Of a stretch of DNA of 59,083 nt, positions 20,086 through 29,276 are shown one piece after another. The stretch's first letter is position 1. Every line of letters begins with the position of its first letter. Source of the stretch: Lacinutrix jangbogonensis (GTDB lineage: Bacteria > Bacteroidota > Bacteroidia > Flavobacteriales > Flavobacteriaceae); NCBI RefSeq assembly GCF_000797445.1, contig NZ_JSWF01000036.1:1-59083 (forward strand), in the 5' to 3' direction. The translations under genes and the position numbers were made by a program. The notes below the pieces were generated by a model. It saw only the letters and a list, made by a program, of their open reading frames with translations. It ran no database searches and was not told the DNA's origin.

Positions 20086-20865
20086 ATGAGTAAAATTGAT
20101 ATTAGAACTGTAGATGTCGTTAAATACATAACACCTCTAAGAGAAGGTGGCTCTTTACCAGCAATTGTTAAAGCTAGCGATGACTTTCTTTATGTTCTAA
20201 AATTTAGAGGCGCCGGACAAGGCAAAAAAGCCCTCATTGCTGAATTTATTGGAGGAGAATTGGCTCGCGCTATTGGCTTAAAAGTACCTGAGTTGGTATT
20301 CATGAATTTAGATGATTCGTTTAGCAAAACCGAACCAGATGAAGAAATACAAGACTTACTAAAATTTAGTGTAGGTTTAAATTTGGGATTACATTATTTA
20401 AGTAGCTCAATAACTTTTGATCCTTTGGTTTCTATCGCAGATGCCTTGACTTCGTCCAAAATAGTACTTCTGGATAGTATTATTAGTAACATCGATAGAA
20501 CTGCAAAAAACACAAATTTATTAAACTGGAATAATGAATTGTGGATTATTGATAATGGAGCTAGTTTTTATTTTCATCATAATTGGCATACCTGGAGAAA
20601 CCATTTAACAAGAACTTTTCCGCTTATAAAAGACCATGTGCTTTTAAAACGCGCAACTCAATTAAATGAGGCGTCTCAAGAGATAATTAATACGCTAAGC
20701 AAAAACACAATTGAAGGGATTATAAGTAAAATACCAGAAGACTGGCTTTTAAGCGAATCTGATTCTATAACACCAAGTGAGATGCGAGAAGCCTATATAG
20801 AATACATCAACACCAAACTTTTAATGATTGATTCACTAGTTAAAGAAGCTGAAGATGCAAGATAA
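20086..20865 (+). CDS. HipA-like kinase-domain protein
   Basis: This 259-residue protein matches the stand-alone HipA-like kinase family. It has an N-terminal YVLKFRGAGQGKKALIAEF (nucleotide-binding Lys region), the catalytic SNIDRTAKNTNLL (Asp and Asn as in HipA/PI3K-like kinases) and WIIDNGASFYF with the metal-binding Asp. There is no HipB-like antitoxin beside it. Instead it overlaps by 11 bp the DUF3037 gene that follows. The ATG at 20086 is chosen over a TTG at 20071 that overlaps the previous stop. Substrate and role are unknown; a toxin-antitoxin function should not be assumed. Confidence 0.82.
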   Translation: MSKIDIRTVDVVKYITPLREGGSLPAIVKASDDFLYVLKFRGAGQGKKALIAEFIGGELARAIGLKVPELVFMNLDDSFSKTEPDEEIQDLLKFSVGLNLGLHYLSSSITFDPLVSIADALTSSKIVLLDSIISNIDRTAKNTNLLNWNNELWIIDNGASFYFHHNWHTWRNHLTRTFPLIKDHVLLKRATQLNEASQEIINTLSKNTIEGIISKIPEDWLLSESDSITPSEMREAYIEYINTKLLMIDSLVKEAEDAR

Positions 20866-21241
20866 AGTCACTTTTGAATACGCCATTATTAGATTGGTTC
20901 CTAGAGTAGAGCGTGAAGAGTTTTTTAACATTGGAGTCATACTATTTTCTAAACGAAAAAAATTCCTTGATGTAAAACACAAAATCAACATCGCAAAATT
21001 AAATGCTTTTTCATGCGAGTTAAATTTAGAAGCCCTAAATAATTACCTAAAATCATGGGAATTAATCTGTAAAGGAGATGCGTCTTCTGGAGTTATTGGT
21101 AAGCTTGAATTATCTGATAGATTTAGATGGCTTGCATCGTCACGAAGCACTATAATACAAAGTTCTAAAACACATTCAGGATTAACAGAAAACCCAGAAA
21201 AAGAATTAGAAGATATTTTTGAGAAGTACGTATTACAATAA
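20855..21241 (+). CDS. DUF3037-family protein
   Basis: This 128-residue protein matches the DUF3037 pattern (FEYAIIRLVPRVEREEFFNIGVILF, FRWLASSRSTIIQSSKTHSG). The family has no established biochemical function. It overlaps the upstream HipA-like gene by 11 bp, which implies translational coupling and probably a shared complex or pathway. I know this pair as recurrent in bacteria. No signal peptide or membrane segment is seen, so it should be cytoplasmic. Confidence 0.85.
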   Translation: MQDKVTFEYAIIRLVPRVEREEFFNIGVILFSKRKKFLDVKHKINIAKLNAFSCELNLEALNNYLKSWELICKGDASSGVIGKLELSDRFRWLASSRSTIIQSSKTHSGLTENPEKELEDIFEKYVLQ

Positions 21242-21294
21242 TTGAATACCTTTTATTATTGAAGTGTTTTTTATAATAAACGTCTATCCATCTA

Positions 21295-22092
21295 ATGAAT
21301 AAAAAACTACTTATAATTATTTGTCTTAGCCTGTTTTTCTCATGCACAAAGAATGAGAAACAATCTATGAAACTGAAAATAATGTCTTACAACATTCGGC
21401 ATGGAGAAGGTTTAGATACCATTTTAGATTTATCTCGTGCTGCAGAAATAATTAATTATTTTGCGCCAGATTTATGCGCATTACAGGAAGTTGATCATTT
21501 TTGTTTGCGATCAGGTAGTGTTGAACAAACAGAATATTTAGCTAAAAAAACAGAGACCAAAGGAACTTTTGGTGCATTCATGCCTTTCGATGGCGGAAAC
21601 TATGGCATGGCTACTTTGTCTGCTAAACCAATAATTTCAACTAAAGTTCTAGAATTACCAGATGGAATACACGAGCCGCGGTCATCGCTTATTCAAGAAA
21701 TAGAAATAACTAAAACACATAGTATCTTATTTGCAAATGTTCATTTAGATTGGATAAGCGGAAACGAAGGAAACATTAGTAGATTAAATCAAGCTAAAGC
21801 CTTAATCGCTTATCTAAACACTTTAGATAAAGCTGTAATTATTACAGGTGATTTTAACTGTACGCCTAATGCGCCTACAATGCAATACTTTGCTAGAGAA
21901 GGTTTTGTATTCGCAAAAAAAAGTGAAGATAATTTAAGTTTTCAAGGCAAAGAAAAAGCGGAAATTGACCATCTCATTTATCGTGAGAATGACAAATTAA
22001 AATTTAAAATAGAAAAAATCATGCTATTAAAAGAACCCATTGCCTCGGACCATAGACCACTTGCTGTAGAATTAAGTGTTTTTATAAATTAG
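21295..22092 (+). CDS. Endonuclease/exonuclease/phosphatase-family lipoprotein
   Basis: This 265-residue protein has a lipoprotein signal (LFFSC, Cys17) followed by an EEP fold. Catalytic motifs are visible in order: MSYNIRHGEG (Asn), LQEVDHF (Glu, metal), HLDWISGNEG, TGDFNCTPN (Asp-x-Asn) and ASDHRPL (Asp-His). The family includes DNases, sphingomyelinases and sugar- or lipid-phosphate phosphatases. A membrane-anchored form probably acts on phosphodiesters in the periplasm or at the surface. It is the last gene in the long plus-strand run, 53 bp after DUF3037, and may be independent. Confidence 0.88.
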   Translation: MNKKLLIIICLSLFFSCTKNEKQSMKLKIMSYNIRHGEGLDTILDLSRAAEIINYFAPDLCALQEVDHFCLRSGSVEQTEYLAKKTETKGTFGAFMPFDGGNYGMATLSAKPIISTKVLELPDGIHEPRSSLIQEIEITKTHSILFANVHLDWISGNEGNISRLNQAKALIAYLNTLDKAVIITGDFNCTPNAPTMQYFAREGFVFAKKSEDNLSFQGKEKAEIDHLIYRENDKLKFKIEKIMLLKEPIASDHRPLAVELSVFIN

Positions 22093-22404
22093 GACAACAG
22101 AAAGGAATTAAAAATAACACATCATAATTTCTCAAACTTATAAGTATTTTACTACTAAGTGAGACGTGAAATTTTCAAATTCGTGTTGCAAGCTTTTTAG
22201 CTTGTATTGCACATCTTTAATATTGCTTATGTCTAACCTAGATTTTCTGTAGTTTCATTAATTCATGATGGATTGACTATTAGCATATGAAATTGCCTTT
22301 GTTAGAAAAAACCACTAACTTCGTTTAGGCATATTGAATATACTTCAGTATTGAAATGCTTTTTTATCAACGAAACCTACTACAAAATTTTAAAACAAAA
22401 GAAT
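22093..22404. other. Intergenic region, no gene seen
   Basis: These 312 bp carry no convincing ORF, RNA or strong palindrome. The part nearest 22405 presumably holds the promoter of the next gene, but no clear TAnnTTTG box stands out. Confidence 0.4.
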
Positions 22405-23010
22405 ATGAAAAACATAATATTGATTCTAATCCTATCTGTAAGCCATTTAATCTATTCTCAAGAGAATTTCAAAATTGAAATAAATGGGAAAGTATTTGAG
22501 ATAGAATTAGACAAAGATTATGAATTAAACATAGACAATGAATTGCTAAAAATAAATGTAAAACAGAAGGATACATTATTGTATTCTGATGAATCTTTTA
22601 GTTTTAAATTCCCTAAAGAATACAAAGTTGCAAAAACAGCAATTGATGACGGTATTGAACAATTAATGCTTATGAATGCCGAAGGTTCTGGTTTTATTAT
22701 TCAAAAATACGCAACAATTAACCCAACAGCATTGAATGAATTGATGATTAATGAAGTTACAAAAGAGAGCGTTAATTATGGATTTAAATTGGTTCGAGAA
22801 GATTATGAAAGAGTGTTAAGTTCTGGCTTAAAAGTTAAAGTAGACAGAGCCGTTTTAACTTACAACGACGAGATAAATATTTACGAAATAACTACTGTTG
22901 GCAAAAAAGATTCCGGTTTATTGTTTATGACAATGGAAATGGACGATTCAAAAGATTCTTTAGGGAAGAAGTTAATAAACTTGATATGGAATACCTTGGA
23001 AATTAAATAA
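22405..23010 (+). CDS. Hypothetical secreted protein
   Basis: This 201-residue protein starts at MKNIILILILSVSHLIYSQ, a clear signal peptide; the frame upstream of 22405 lacks signal character. The mature part has a short repeat-like N-terminus (KIEINGKVFEIELDKDYELNI) and a C-terminal alpha/beta domain (SFSFKFPKEYKVAKTAIDDGIEQLMLM) resembling PsbP/DUF1795-type folds that are common in secreted lipoproteins. I cannot name a family with confidence. It stands alone between two gene-free stretches. Confidence 0.7.
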   Translation: MKNIILILILSVSHLIYSQENFKIEINGKVFEIELDKDYELNIDNELLKINVKQKDTLLYSDESFSFKFPKEYKVAKTAIDDGIEQLMLMNAEGSGFIIQKYATINPTALNELMINEVTKESVNYGFKLVREDYERVLSSGLKVKVDRAVLTYNDEINIYEITTVGKKDSGLLFMTMEMDDSKDSLGKKLINLIWNTLEIK

Positions 23011-23333
23011 ACTTCACACCATAAAGTAGTATAAAAAAGATCTGTTAGTCTTAAAAAAATGGCGTTGTGTGTTTGCTGTGTTGCATTTACTTTGGGAAAG
23101 TCATAAAAGTAAATTAACCTCTAATAATATACCAGATGTTAAACAAGCTTTTAAAAAATATTAAAAAAACACAAACTTCTTTGCAATTACCATACCTGTT
23201 GCAATAACATATATATAAAACGCGTATTGTATACTTTCTTCACTATTAAAACGCCATTAATAATGATGCATTACCGTCATCAAAACAAGATTATAAAGCA
23301 AACCAAAGAATATTATTTCCTTTTTTGATATGC
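23011..23333. other. Intergenic region with a possible gene remnant
   Basis: From about 23067 one frame reads VFAVLHLLWESHKSKLTSNN then IPDVKQAFKKY and a stop, without a good start codon or ribosome site. It looks like the end of a lost gene but I do not recognise it. The rest is AT-rich, with no other feature. Confidence 0.25.
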
Positions 23334-23561
23334 TTATATTCCTGAATCAGGTCTTCCTTTTAATCGAACATCAATTCGCTTCTTCTTAACCGTTAAACGC
23401 TTCATTACATCCATTAACATTGTAGCTTTTGTTTGCTTGTAAATCTCGTTAATTGCTAAAATTAGTCGTTTTGCTTCTCTTGAGGCCGCTACTCTATCAC
23501 TAGTAGACATATGACTCATTTTTGCGTTTTCAAATAATGTTGCTTCTTTTAAAATGTCCAT
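23334..23561 (-). CDS. Small conserved-looking hypothetical protein, 75 aa
   Basis: The 75 residues (MDILKEATLFENAKMSHMST... KRLTVKKKRIDVRLKGRPDSGI) are rich in Lys and Arg, with an amphipathic helical middle (REAKRLILAINEIYKQTKATMLMDVMKRL). There is no signal or membrane segment. Basic charge could suit nucleic-acid binding, but the family is not recognised. The codon pattern and absence of internal stops support a genuine gene, and it stands alone with over 300 bp on each side. Confidence 0.5.
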   Translation of the reverse strand: MDILKEATLFENAKMSHMSTSDRVAASREAKRLILAINEIYKQTKATMLMDVMKRLTVKKKRIDVRLKGRPDSGI

Positions 23562-23868
23562 AATTATTTTTGTTTAATTTTAAGTAAATATAACTAAACA
23601 AAACACATGTGTTTACTATATACTATTGATTAACTTTATTTTAGCATAGTCTAACCATTTTCTCAATGATATATATACGGAGGTAACAACAGTTTAAAAA
23701 TATATGGAGAAACCATATAGACGAATACTAAAGGTTTATTTCAAAAACATTGCATTCAATTTACAGGTTTTCTATGAGGCTTGTGATTTATAAACTAGCC
23801 ATTAAACCTCTGAAGTTATAACAAACATTCAAAAAATTAAAAAGGTGTATGCATTCTAATTGAGAGGA

Positions 23869-24156
23869 TTACATTTTTCGACTAATAGAACCTGTAAAGT
23901 CTTCAAATTCGTCTTTAACCTTTTTCAGTTCCTCTTGAACATCTTTCGTAATACTGGTATCTAAGCCCTGCTTTTCTGCTGTTTTAGTAATTTCGGTTTT
24001 AATATCGTTACTAGCATCTTTTAGCATACGCATACCTTTACCTAAACCACGAGCAATCTCAGGAATGTTTTTGGCACCAAAAATCATAATTATAGCTAGA
24101 ATAACTAAAATAGCTTCTTGGCCTCCAATAAATAAAAATGTATTTAATTGTATCAC
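23869..24156 (-). CDS. tatA: Sec-independent protein translocase TatA
   Basis: This 95-residue protein has the TatA plan: a short N-terminal membrane helix (FIGGQEAILVILAIIMIFGA), the FGAKNIPEIARGLGKGMR hinge and amphipathic helix, then a charged C-terminal tail. TatA oligomers form the pore that moves folded proteins across the inner membrane. It is the TatA/E rather than TatB sort by its FGAKxIPE hinge. No tatC is in the window. It is downstream of, and co-directional with, ppa, but a strong hairpin terminator separates them, so it is expressed separately. Confidence 0.93.
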   Translation of the reverse strand: MIQLNTFLFIGGQEAILVILAIIMIFGAKNIPEIARGLGKGMRMLKDASNDIKTEITKTAEKQGLDTSITKDVQEELKKVKDEFEDFTGSISRKM

Positions 24157-24182
24157 GCTACAAATATAGTAAGTTAAAAATT

Positions 24183-24219
24183 AAAAAGCCTTTCAAAATT
24201 AAATTCTGAAAGGCTTTTT
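24183..24219. terminator. Intrinsic terminator between ppa and tatA
   Basis: AAAAAGCCTTTCA and TGAAAGGCTTTTT are perfect arms around an 11-base loop, with A and T tracts on both flanks. It is symmetric, so it can work in both directions; here it ends ppa. Confidence 0.85.
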
Positions 24220-24239
24220 ATAATAATTAACAACAATGG

Positions 24240-24767
24240 CTAGATTGTGAAATCGCCATTCTTTTTATGTTCGCTGTTTTCGTAACGATCGATACATTTA
24301 TTTAAGATATCGTAAGCTTCCTTTGCGTCTCCCCATCCACCAACATCTACTTTCTTCTTTTCCAAGTCTTTATAGACTTGAAAAAAGTGAGTGATTTCTT
24401 TTATTCTGTGCGGATTTAAATCATTAATATCGTTATAGCTATTCCAAATAGGGTCTGTAACTGGAACACAAATTATTTTCTCATCTGGTCCTTTTTCATC
24501 TGCCATATGGAATACTCCAATTGGCTTTACTTCCATTACACACATTGGAAATGTAGGCTCTGTACCCATTACTAAAACATCTAATGGATCTCCATCTAAT
24601 GCTAAAGTTTCTGGAATAAAACCATAATCTCCAGGATACATCATTGATGAAAATAACATACGGTCGAAACGAATTTTGTTTAATTCGAAATCGTATTCAT
24701 ATTTATTTCTACTTCCTTTTGGTATTTCTATTAATACATCGAAAGTTAATTTTCCTGCTGGACTCAT
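24240..24767 (-). CDS. ppa: Inorganic pyrophosphatase (family I)
   Basis: This 175-residue cytoplasmic enzyme hydrolyses pyrophosphate and so drives biosynthetic reactions. The signature LDGDPLDVLV with its three metal-binding Asp residues is intact, as are NKYEYD and the PGDYGFIPETL region. Length matches hexameric bacterial family I enzymes. It is transcribed alone, with a symmetric terminator after it. Confidence 0.96.
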   Translation of the reverse strand: MSPAGKLTFDVLIEIPKGSRNKYEYDFELNKIRFDRMLFSSMMYPGDYGFIPETLALDGDPLDVLVMGTEPTFPMCVMEVKPIGVFHMADEKGPDEKIICVPVTDPIWNSYNDINDLNPHRIKEITHFFQVYKDLEKKKVDVGGWGDAKEAYDILNKCIDRYENSEHKKNGDFTI

Positions 24768-24957
24768 ACTCTATTTTTTTGTTTCCTAATTTTTAAAACG
24801 CTTCAAACCGACTGCATTGCAATAGTATTTGTATACTAAAAAACCATCCGTTTTTCGGGCTACAAAAATACAAGATTATTTAGCTTCCTACAAGGAAAAC
24901 TCAGTTAGAAAATAATTTAGTACAACTAAAACGCTGTAGTCTACGAATTCACTTTAA

Positions 24958-25587
24958 TTATGCTTTATATTTAACCTGTAAATGCACTACTTTTTTAGTG
25001 TCGTAGAAATCTTCAGTATAGAAATCTGAAATATTATAAATAGCTGCTTTTTTATAGCCCTGAAGCTCTTCGGATAAATCACCACCTTTAAGATATAATA
25101 TACCATTTTTAAGGTCGTGGTTTTGGTGTTTAGATACTTTTCCTTTAATCCAATGCACAAACGTTGGCATAGCTGCAACTGCCCTACTTACAATAAAATC
25201 GTAAGTACCTTTGATGTCTTCAACTCTACTATGTGTTGTTTTAACGTTTTCGAGACCTAAGCCTTCAACAACATCATTAACAACTTTTAGTTTTTTTGCT
25301 ATACTATCTACCAAATGAAAATTACATTCTGGATATAATATCGCTAATGGAATTCCAGGAAAACCGCCTCCTGTGCCAACATCCAAAATATTTGTATCGT
25401 CTTTAAAGTCTATAACCTTCGCAATAGCGAGAGAATGAAGAACATGACGTAAATACAACTCGTCTATATCTTTTCTAGATACTACGTTTATTTTTAAGTT
25501 CCAATCTTGATATAAAGCTTCAAGTTTTTTAAACTTTTCAATTTGATCTTCGGTAAGGTTAGGAAAATACTTAAGTATAAGTTGCAT
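24958..25587 (-). CDS. rsmG: 16S rRNA (guanine-N7)-methyltransferase RsmG (GidB)
   Basis: RsmG methylates G527 in the 530 loop of 16S rRNA. The SAM-binding DVGTGGGFPGIPLA is intact, followed by FHLVDSIAKKLKVV and FIVSRAVAAMP. The start at 25587 (MQLILKYFPNLTEDQ) matches the usual flavobacterial N-terminus and gives 209 residues; the longer frame to 25683 adds 32 residues with no family likeness. It is divergent from the desaturase gene that follows on the plus strand. Confidence 0.94.
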   Translation of the reverse strand: MQLILKYFPNLTEDQIEKFKKLEALYQDWNLKINVVSRKDIDELYLRHVLHSLAIAKVIDFKDDTNILDVGTGGGFPGIPLAILYPECNFHLVDSIAKKLKVVNDVVEGLGLENVKTTHSRVEDIKGTYDFIVSRAVAAMPTFVHWIKGKVSKHQNHDLKNGILYLKGGDLSEELQGYKKAAIYNISDFYTEDFYDTKKVVHLQVKYKA

Positions 25588-25720
25588 GCCTTTTAAATTT
25601 TTCACAAAAGTAGATAAATTATTGTGCTTTTTTATGAAAAATTTATTAAGATGCACGGCATTATTATTTATCTTTGTTGTCATATTTTATACTTGAATTT
25701 ATCTTGTAAAAAACAATAGC

Positions 25721-26815
25721 ATGACAAAACAAACAATATCTTTCTCTCGAAAAGACTCTGCAAAGTTTTTTAAAACACTAAATAAACGTGTTAACGATTA
25801 CTTTAAAGAGAACAATATTAAAAAAACCGGCAACTGGAAATTATATGGTAAAGCCATTGTAATGTTCACATTATTACTTGGTCCTTTAGCATTAATACTA
25901 ACAGTCGATTTACCAACCTGGCTACAAATTATATCTATGATGGTTATAGGTATTGGAATGGCAGGAGTTGGAATGAATGTGATGCACGATGCAAATCATG
26001 GTTCTTTTTCTAGTAAAAAATGGGTTAATAGATTAATGGGGAGCAGCATTCATATTTTAGCTGGTAACGATTACAACTGGAAAGTACAGCACAATGTATT
26101 ACACCATACCTACACTAATATTCAAGGACATGATGAAGACATAGATGCAGGAAGAATTATTCGTTTTTCTAAACATTCTAAATGGTTAAAAATTCATCAA
26201 TATCAAAAATATTATGCCTTTTTATTATATGGCTTATTAACTGTAAACTGGGCTATTACTACCGATTTTAAACAAACCTATATTTACTTAAAAAGAAAAT
26301 TATCTTATGGAGATTTTCCTAAACCAGCTACACAATGGACCAAGTTAATTATTGGTAAAATATTATATTATTCTATTTGGGTTGTTTTACCTTTAGCTTT
26401 AGGCTATGCTTGGTGGCAGGTTTTAATAGGCTTTTTAATTATGCATTATACAGCTGGAATTATCTTAAGTGTTGTGTTTCAATTAGCACACGTCATGCCT
26501 AATACAGAAATGCCTTTACCTGATAAAGGGGGTAACATGAAAAACACTTGGGCCATTCATCAATTGTTTACTACTTCTAATTTCTCTCCTAAAAGTTGGT
26601 TGGTAGAATTTTATACAGGTGGCTTAAATAGACAGGTAGAACATCACTTGTTTTCACACATTAGCCATGTTCATTACAAAAACATAGCAAAGATTGTTAA
26701 AGAAACCGCTCAAGAATTTAGTTTACCGTACAACGAATATAATTCTATGTGGAAAGCAATAGGAGAACATTACCAACAACTTAAAGAATTAGGCACTAAA
26801 CCTAGTATGGCTTAA
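25721..26815 (+). CDS. Membrane fatty-acid (acyl-CoA) desaturase
   Basis: This 364-residue integral membrane diiron enzyme inserts a cis double bond into acyl chains with O2 and electrons from ferredoxin or cytochrome b5. The three histidine boxes are HDANHG (His89 on), HNVLHH (His124 on) and QVEHH near the C-terminus; the Gln in the third box is typical of front-end/linoleoyl-CoA-type desaturases. No fused cytochrome b5 domain is present. Four hydrophobic segments fit the family. It probably adjusts membrane fluidity, but regiospecificity cannot be read from sequence. Confidence 0.92.
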   Translation: MTKQTISFSRKDSAKFFKTLNKRVNDYFKENNIKKTGNWKLYGKAIVMFTLLLGPLALILTVDLPTWLQIISMMVIGIGMAGVGMNVMHDANHGSFSSKKWVNRLMGSSIHILAGNDYNWKVQHNVLHHTYTNIQGHDEDIDAGRIIRFSKHSKWLKIHQYQKYYAFLLYGLLTVNWAITTDFKQTYIYLKRKLSYGDFPKPATQWTKLIIGKILYYSIWVVLPLALGYAWWQVLIGFLIMHYTAGIILSVVFQLAHVMPNTEMPLPDKGGNMKNTWAIHQLFTTSNFSPKSWLVEFYTGGLNRQVEHHLFSHISHVHYKNIAKIVKETAQEFSLPYNEYNSMWKAIGEHYQQLKELGTKPSMA

Positions 26816-26853
26816 CTCTAATTTAAACTTGCACTACAAAATTACAATTTACA

Positions 26854-28041
26854 ATGAGCCTACTTTCAGATAGAATAACAAATATGTCTACGTCTGCCAC
26901 TTTGGCGATGGCAGCAAAAGCTAGAGAGCTTAGAGCAGAAGGCAAAGATATTATAGGTTTAAGTTTGGGAGAACCAGACTTTAATACACCAGACTTTATT
27001 AAAGACGCTGCAATTCAAGCAGTAAACGATAATTACAATTCTTACTCACCAGTAGATGGTTATGTAGAATTAAAAGAAGCTGTAATTACAAAGTTTAAAC
27101 GCGACAACAATTTAACGTATACCTTACCGCAAGTAGTAGTCTCAACTGGAGCAAAACAATCTTTATATAATATAGCACAAGTACTATTAAATAAAGGAGA
27201 CGAAGTTATTTTACCTTGCCCATATTGGGTAAGCTATAGCGATATTGTTACCGTTGCCGAAGGTGTTCCTGTAGAAGTTAAAACATCTATTACAACAGAT
27301 TTTAAAATGACTGCTTCACAATTAGAAGCCGCAATTACACCAAAAACAAAAATGCTTTGGTTTAGTTCGCCTTGTAACCCAAGTGGTTCTTTATATAGTA
27401 AAGAAGAATTAGAAGCTTTAGCTTCCGTTTTAATAAAGCATCCTAATATTTACGTGGTTTCAGATGAAATTTACGAACACATAAACTACACAGATAAGCC
27501 ACATGCAAGTATGGCTGGAATAGATGGCATGTTCGATAGAACAATAACCGTAAATGGTGTCTCTAAAGCCTTTGCTATGACAGGTTGGAGAGTTGGCTTT
27601 ATTGGTGCTCCAGATTGGATTGCACGTGCTTGTAATAAAATGCAAGGCCAAGTAACTAGTGGTACAAACTGTATTGCACAACGTGCTGTAATTACCGCTT
27701 TAAATGCAGATCCAAGCGTTGTAAATTATATGATTGACGAGTTTAAAACACGTCGTGATATGATGTTAAATTTATTGGAGGATCTCGAAGGCTTTAAAAC
27801 TAATACACCAGAAGGTGCTTTCTACCTGTTTCCAGATGTGTCGCATTTCTTCGGAAAAACGTTACGTGGAAAAACAATACATAATGCTACAGATTTTTCT
27901 CTCTATTTATTAGAAGAAGCGCTTGTTGCAACCGTAACAGGAGCTGCTTTTGGAAATCCAGATTGTATAAGAATAAGTTATGCTGCTTCGCAAGAGCAAA
28001 TTAAAGAAGCTGTAAAAAGAATTAAAGCAGTTTTAGTATAA
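26854..28041 (+). CDS. Pyridoxal-phosphate aminotransferase class I (aspartate aminotransferase)
   Basis: This 395-residue fold-type I transaminase is of the Ib aspartate aminotransferase sort. It has GLSLGEPDFNTP near the N-terminus, SPCNPSG, VSDEIYEHINY and the PLP-lysine motif VNGVSKAFAMTGWRVGF. The expected reaction is aspartate plus 2-oxoglutarate to oxaloacetate plus glutamate; prephenate activity is also known in this subgroup. It starts 38 bp after the desaturase stop and may be cotranscribed. A strong terminator follows. Confidence 0.93.
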   Translation: MSLLSDRITNMSTSATLAMAAKARELRAEGKDIIGLSLGEPDFNTPDFIKDAAIQAVNDNYNSYSPVDGYVELKEAVITKFKRDNNLTYTLPQVVVSTGAKQSLYNIAQVLLNKGDEVILPCPYWVSYSDIVTVAEGVPVEVKTSITTDFKMTASQLEAAITPKTKMLWFSSPCNPSGSLYSKEELEALASVLIKHPNIYVVSDEIYEHINYTDKPHASMAGIDGMFDRTITVNGVSKAFAMTGWRVGFIGAPDWIARACNKMQGQVTSGTNCIAQRAVITALNADPSVVNYMIDEFKTRRDMMLNLLEDLEGFKTNTPEGAFYLFPDVSHFFGKTLRGKTIHNATDFSLYLLEEALVATVTGAAFGNPDCIRISYAASQEQIKEAVKRIKAVLV

Positions 28042-28064
28042 ATAATAACATTTATAAAAAATTT

Positions 28065-28099
28065 AAAGCCTCTGATTTGTTTTCAGAGGCTTTTTTTTT
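28065..28099. terminator. Intrinsic terminator after the aminotransferase
   Basis: AAAGCCTCTGA and TCAGAGGCTTT are perfect arms with a 7-base loop and a long T tract. It lies between convergent genes and just overlaps the stop of the small minus-strand gene. Confidence 0.85.
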
Positions 28100-28349
28100 A
28101 TAACATAATATACACAAAAGTAGTCATTAGTATCACGGTAAATACCCCAATTAATAGTAACCGTTTTAGTTTTCTTACTTTATTTTCACGGGTGAATTTT
28201 TCCTGAATTCGTTTTAACCTTTCTGGTGTTGATTTTGGTAAATTATATTCCGTTTTTTCTGTACTTGTATGCACAAAGCTAAACCGATTCTCTTTACGTT
28301 TACTAACCAATTTTCGATTAGCTTTCATAGTATGAATAGCGTGTGCCAT
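28098..28349 (-). CDS. Small single-pass membrane protein
   Basis: The start at 28349 (MAHAIHTMKANRKLVSKRKE) gives 83 residues and is preferred over 28367, which adds MGGGGV. The N-terminal two thirds are strongly basic and cytoplasmic-looking; the C-terminal 20 residues are hydrophobic (LLLIGVFTVILMTTFVYIML), giving a tail-anchored layout. I recognise no function, although MAHAIHTMKANR-like proteins are familiar from flavobacterial genomes. Its end abuts the aminotransferase terminator. Confidence 0.65.
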   Translation of the reverse strand: MAHAIHTMKANRKLVSKRKENRFSFVHTSTEKTEYNLPKSTPERLKRIQEKFTRENKVRKLKRLLLIGVFTVILMTTFVYIML

Positions 28350-28626
28350 TACTCCTCCTCCACCCATAAGTTCTAAGTATTATTCCGAAGTTGTATTCGG
28401 AAGGTTATTCAAATAAATTTTAGCATAAGACATCTTTGTCGCGTAACAAGAGATACGCAATGTCTATAATAACATAAAAGATGATTTTTTTTGAGGTTAG
28501 CTCAAAAGGGATCGTCAGTTAACAATCAATAAAAAGAAAAGTTCCTTTATATATAAGTAGCCCTTTTATTAAAATTGTTACAGTTTTGAATTTGAAAAGA
28601 AAATAATTTCGAAGAAAAAAGTGATA

Positions 28627-28881
28627 TTAAATAAAAGCAACTACAATACAAACCAAGAAAGTTAATACTTTTAAGCCTGTTCCAATAGCACTAGAGGTTT
28701 TAAATTGATTACTCTTTATACGTTGCTTAATACCAAATAGTGAAGGTGAATTAAAACTATTAAAATTAGTTTTAACAATAGTCTTATAGTCTGTGTTTAA
28801 TAATCCTGAATACTCACTAATATTGGACGTTTGAAGATTAGAATCTAGAACTAAAGCTGGTGTTAATGTCATTGGTTTCAT
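28627..28881 (-). CDS. Small tail-anchored protein, tandem paralogue A
   Basis: The 84 residues end in a hydrophobic tail (GLKVLTFLVCIVVAFI). The middle NLQTSNISEYSGLLNTDYKT and SFNSPSLFGIKQRIKSNQFK is nearly the same as in the protein at 29022-29276. No family is recognised. Both the coding sequence and the upstream DNA are duplicated, so each copy has its own promoter region. Predicted C-terminal membrane anchor with a short polar N-terminal domain. Confidence 0.6.
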   Translation of the reverse strand: MKPMTLTPALVLDSNLQTSNISEYSGLLNTDYKTIVKTNFNSFNSPSLFGIKQRIKSNQFKTSSAIGTGLKVLTFLVCIVVAFI

Positions 28882-29021
28882 AATGGTTGTTATTTTGTGG
28901 TTATACTAATAAGACGAGACAATAGTGAAATTGTTACAAATTAGAAGTGAAAAATAATATTTAACAAACTTAAAAACAAATGTTTAGAGGTTATATCAAA
29001 GAGAATATCAGTTAAAACCCA

Positions 29022-29276
29022 TTAAATAAAAGCAACTATAATACCAACCACGAAAGTCAATACTTTTAAGCCTGTTCCAATAGAACTACACGTTTTAAAT
29101 TGATTACTCTTTACTCGTTGCTTAATACTAAATAATGAAGGCGAATTAAAACTTTTAAAATTAGTTTTTACTATGTTTTTATAGTCTGTGTTTAATAATC
29201 CTGAATACTCGCTAATAATAGACGTTTGAAGATTAGAATTTGGAATTAAAGTTGAAGTAATTGTGATCGATTGCAT
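29022..29276 (-). CDS. Small tail-anchored protein, tandem paralogue B
   Basis: The start at 29276 (MQSITITSTLIPNSNLQTS) matches the paralogue and gives 84 residues; the frame from 29315 adds unrelated residues. The protein ends in the same hydrophobic tail (GLKVLTFVVGIIVAFI). It differs from paralogue A mainly near the N-terminus and at single positions (ISEYSGLLNTDYKNIVKTNF). Its role is unknown. It is divergent from the giant surface-protein gene, sharing about 200 bp of upstream DNA. Confidence 0.6.
   Translation of the reverse strand: MQSITITSTLIPNSNLQTSIISEYSGLLNTDYKNIVKTNFKSFNSPSLFSIKQRVKSNQFKTCSSIGTGLKVLTFVVGIIVAFI

Noticed and set aside
20086-21241. HipBA toxin-antitoxin system
   Set aside because: The kinase is of the short HipA-like type, and its partner is DUF3037 rather than a helix-turn-helix HipB.
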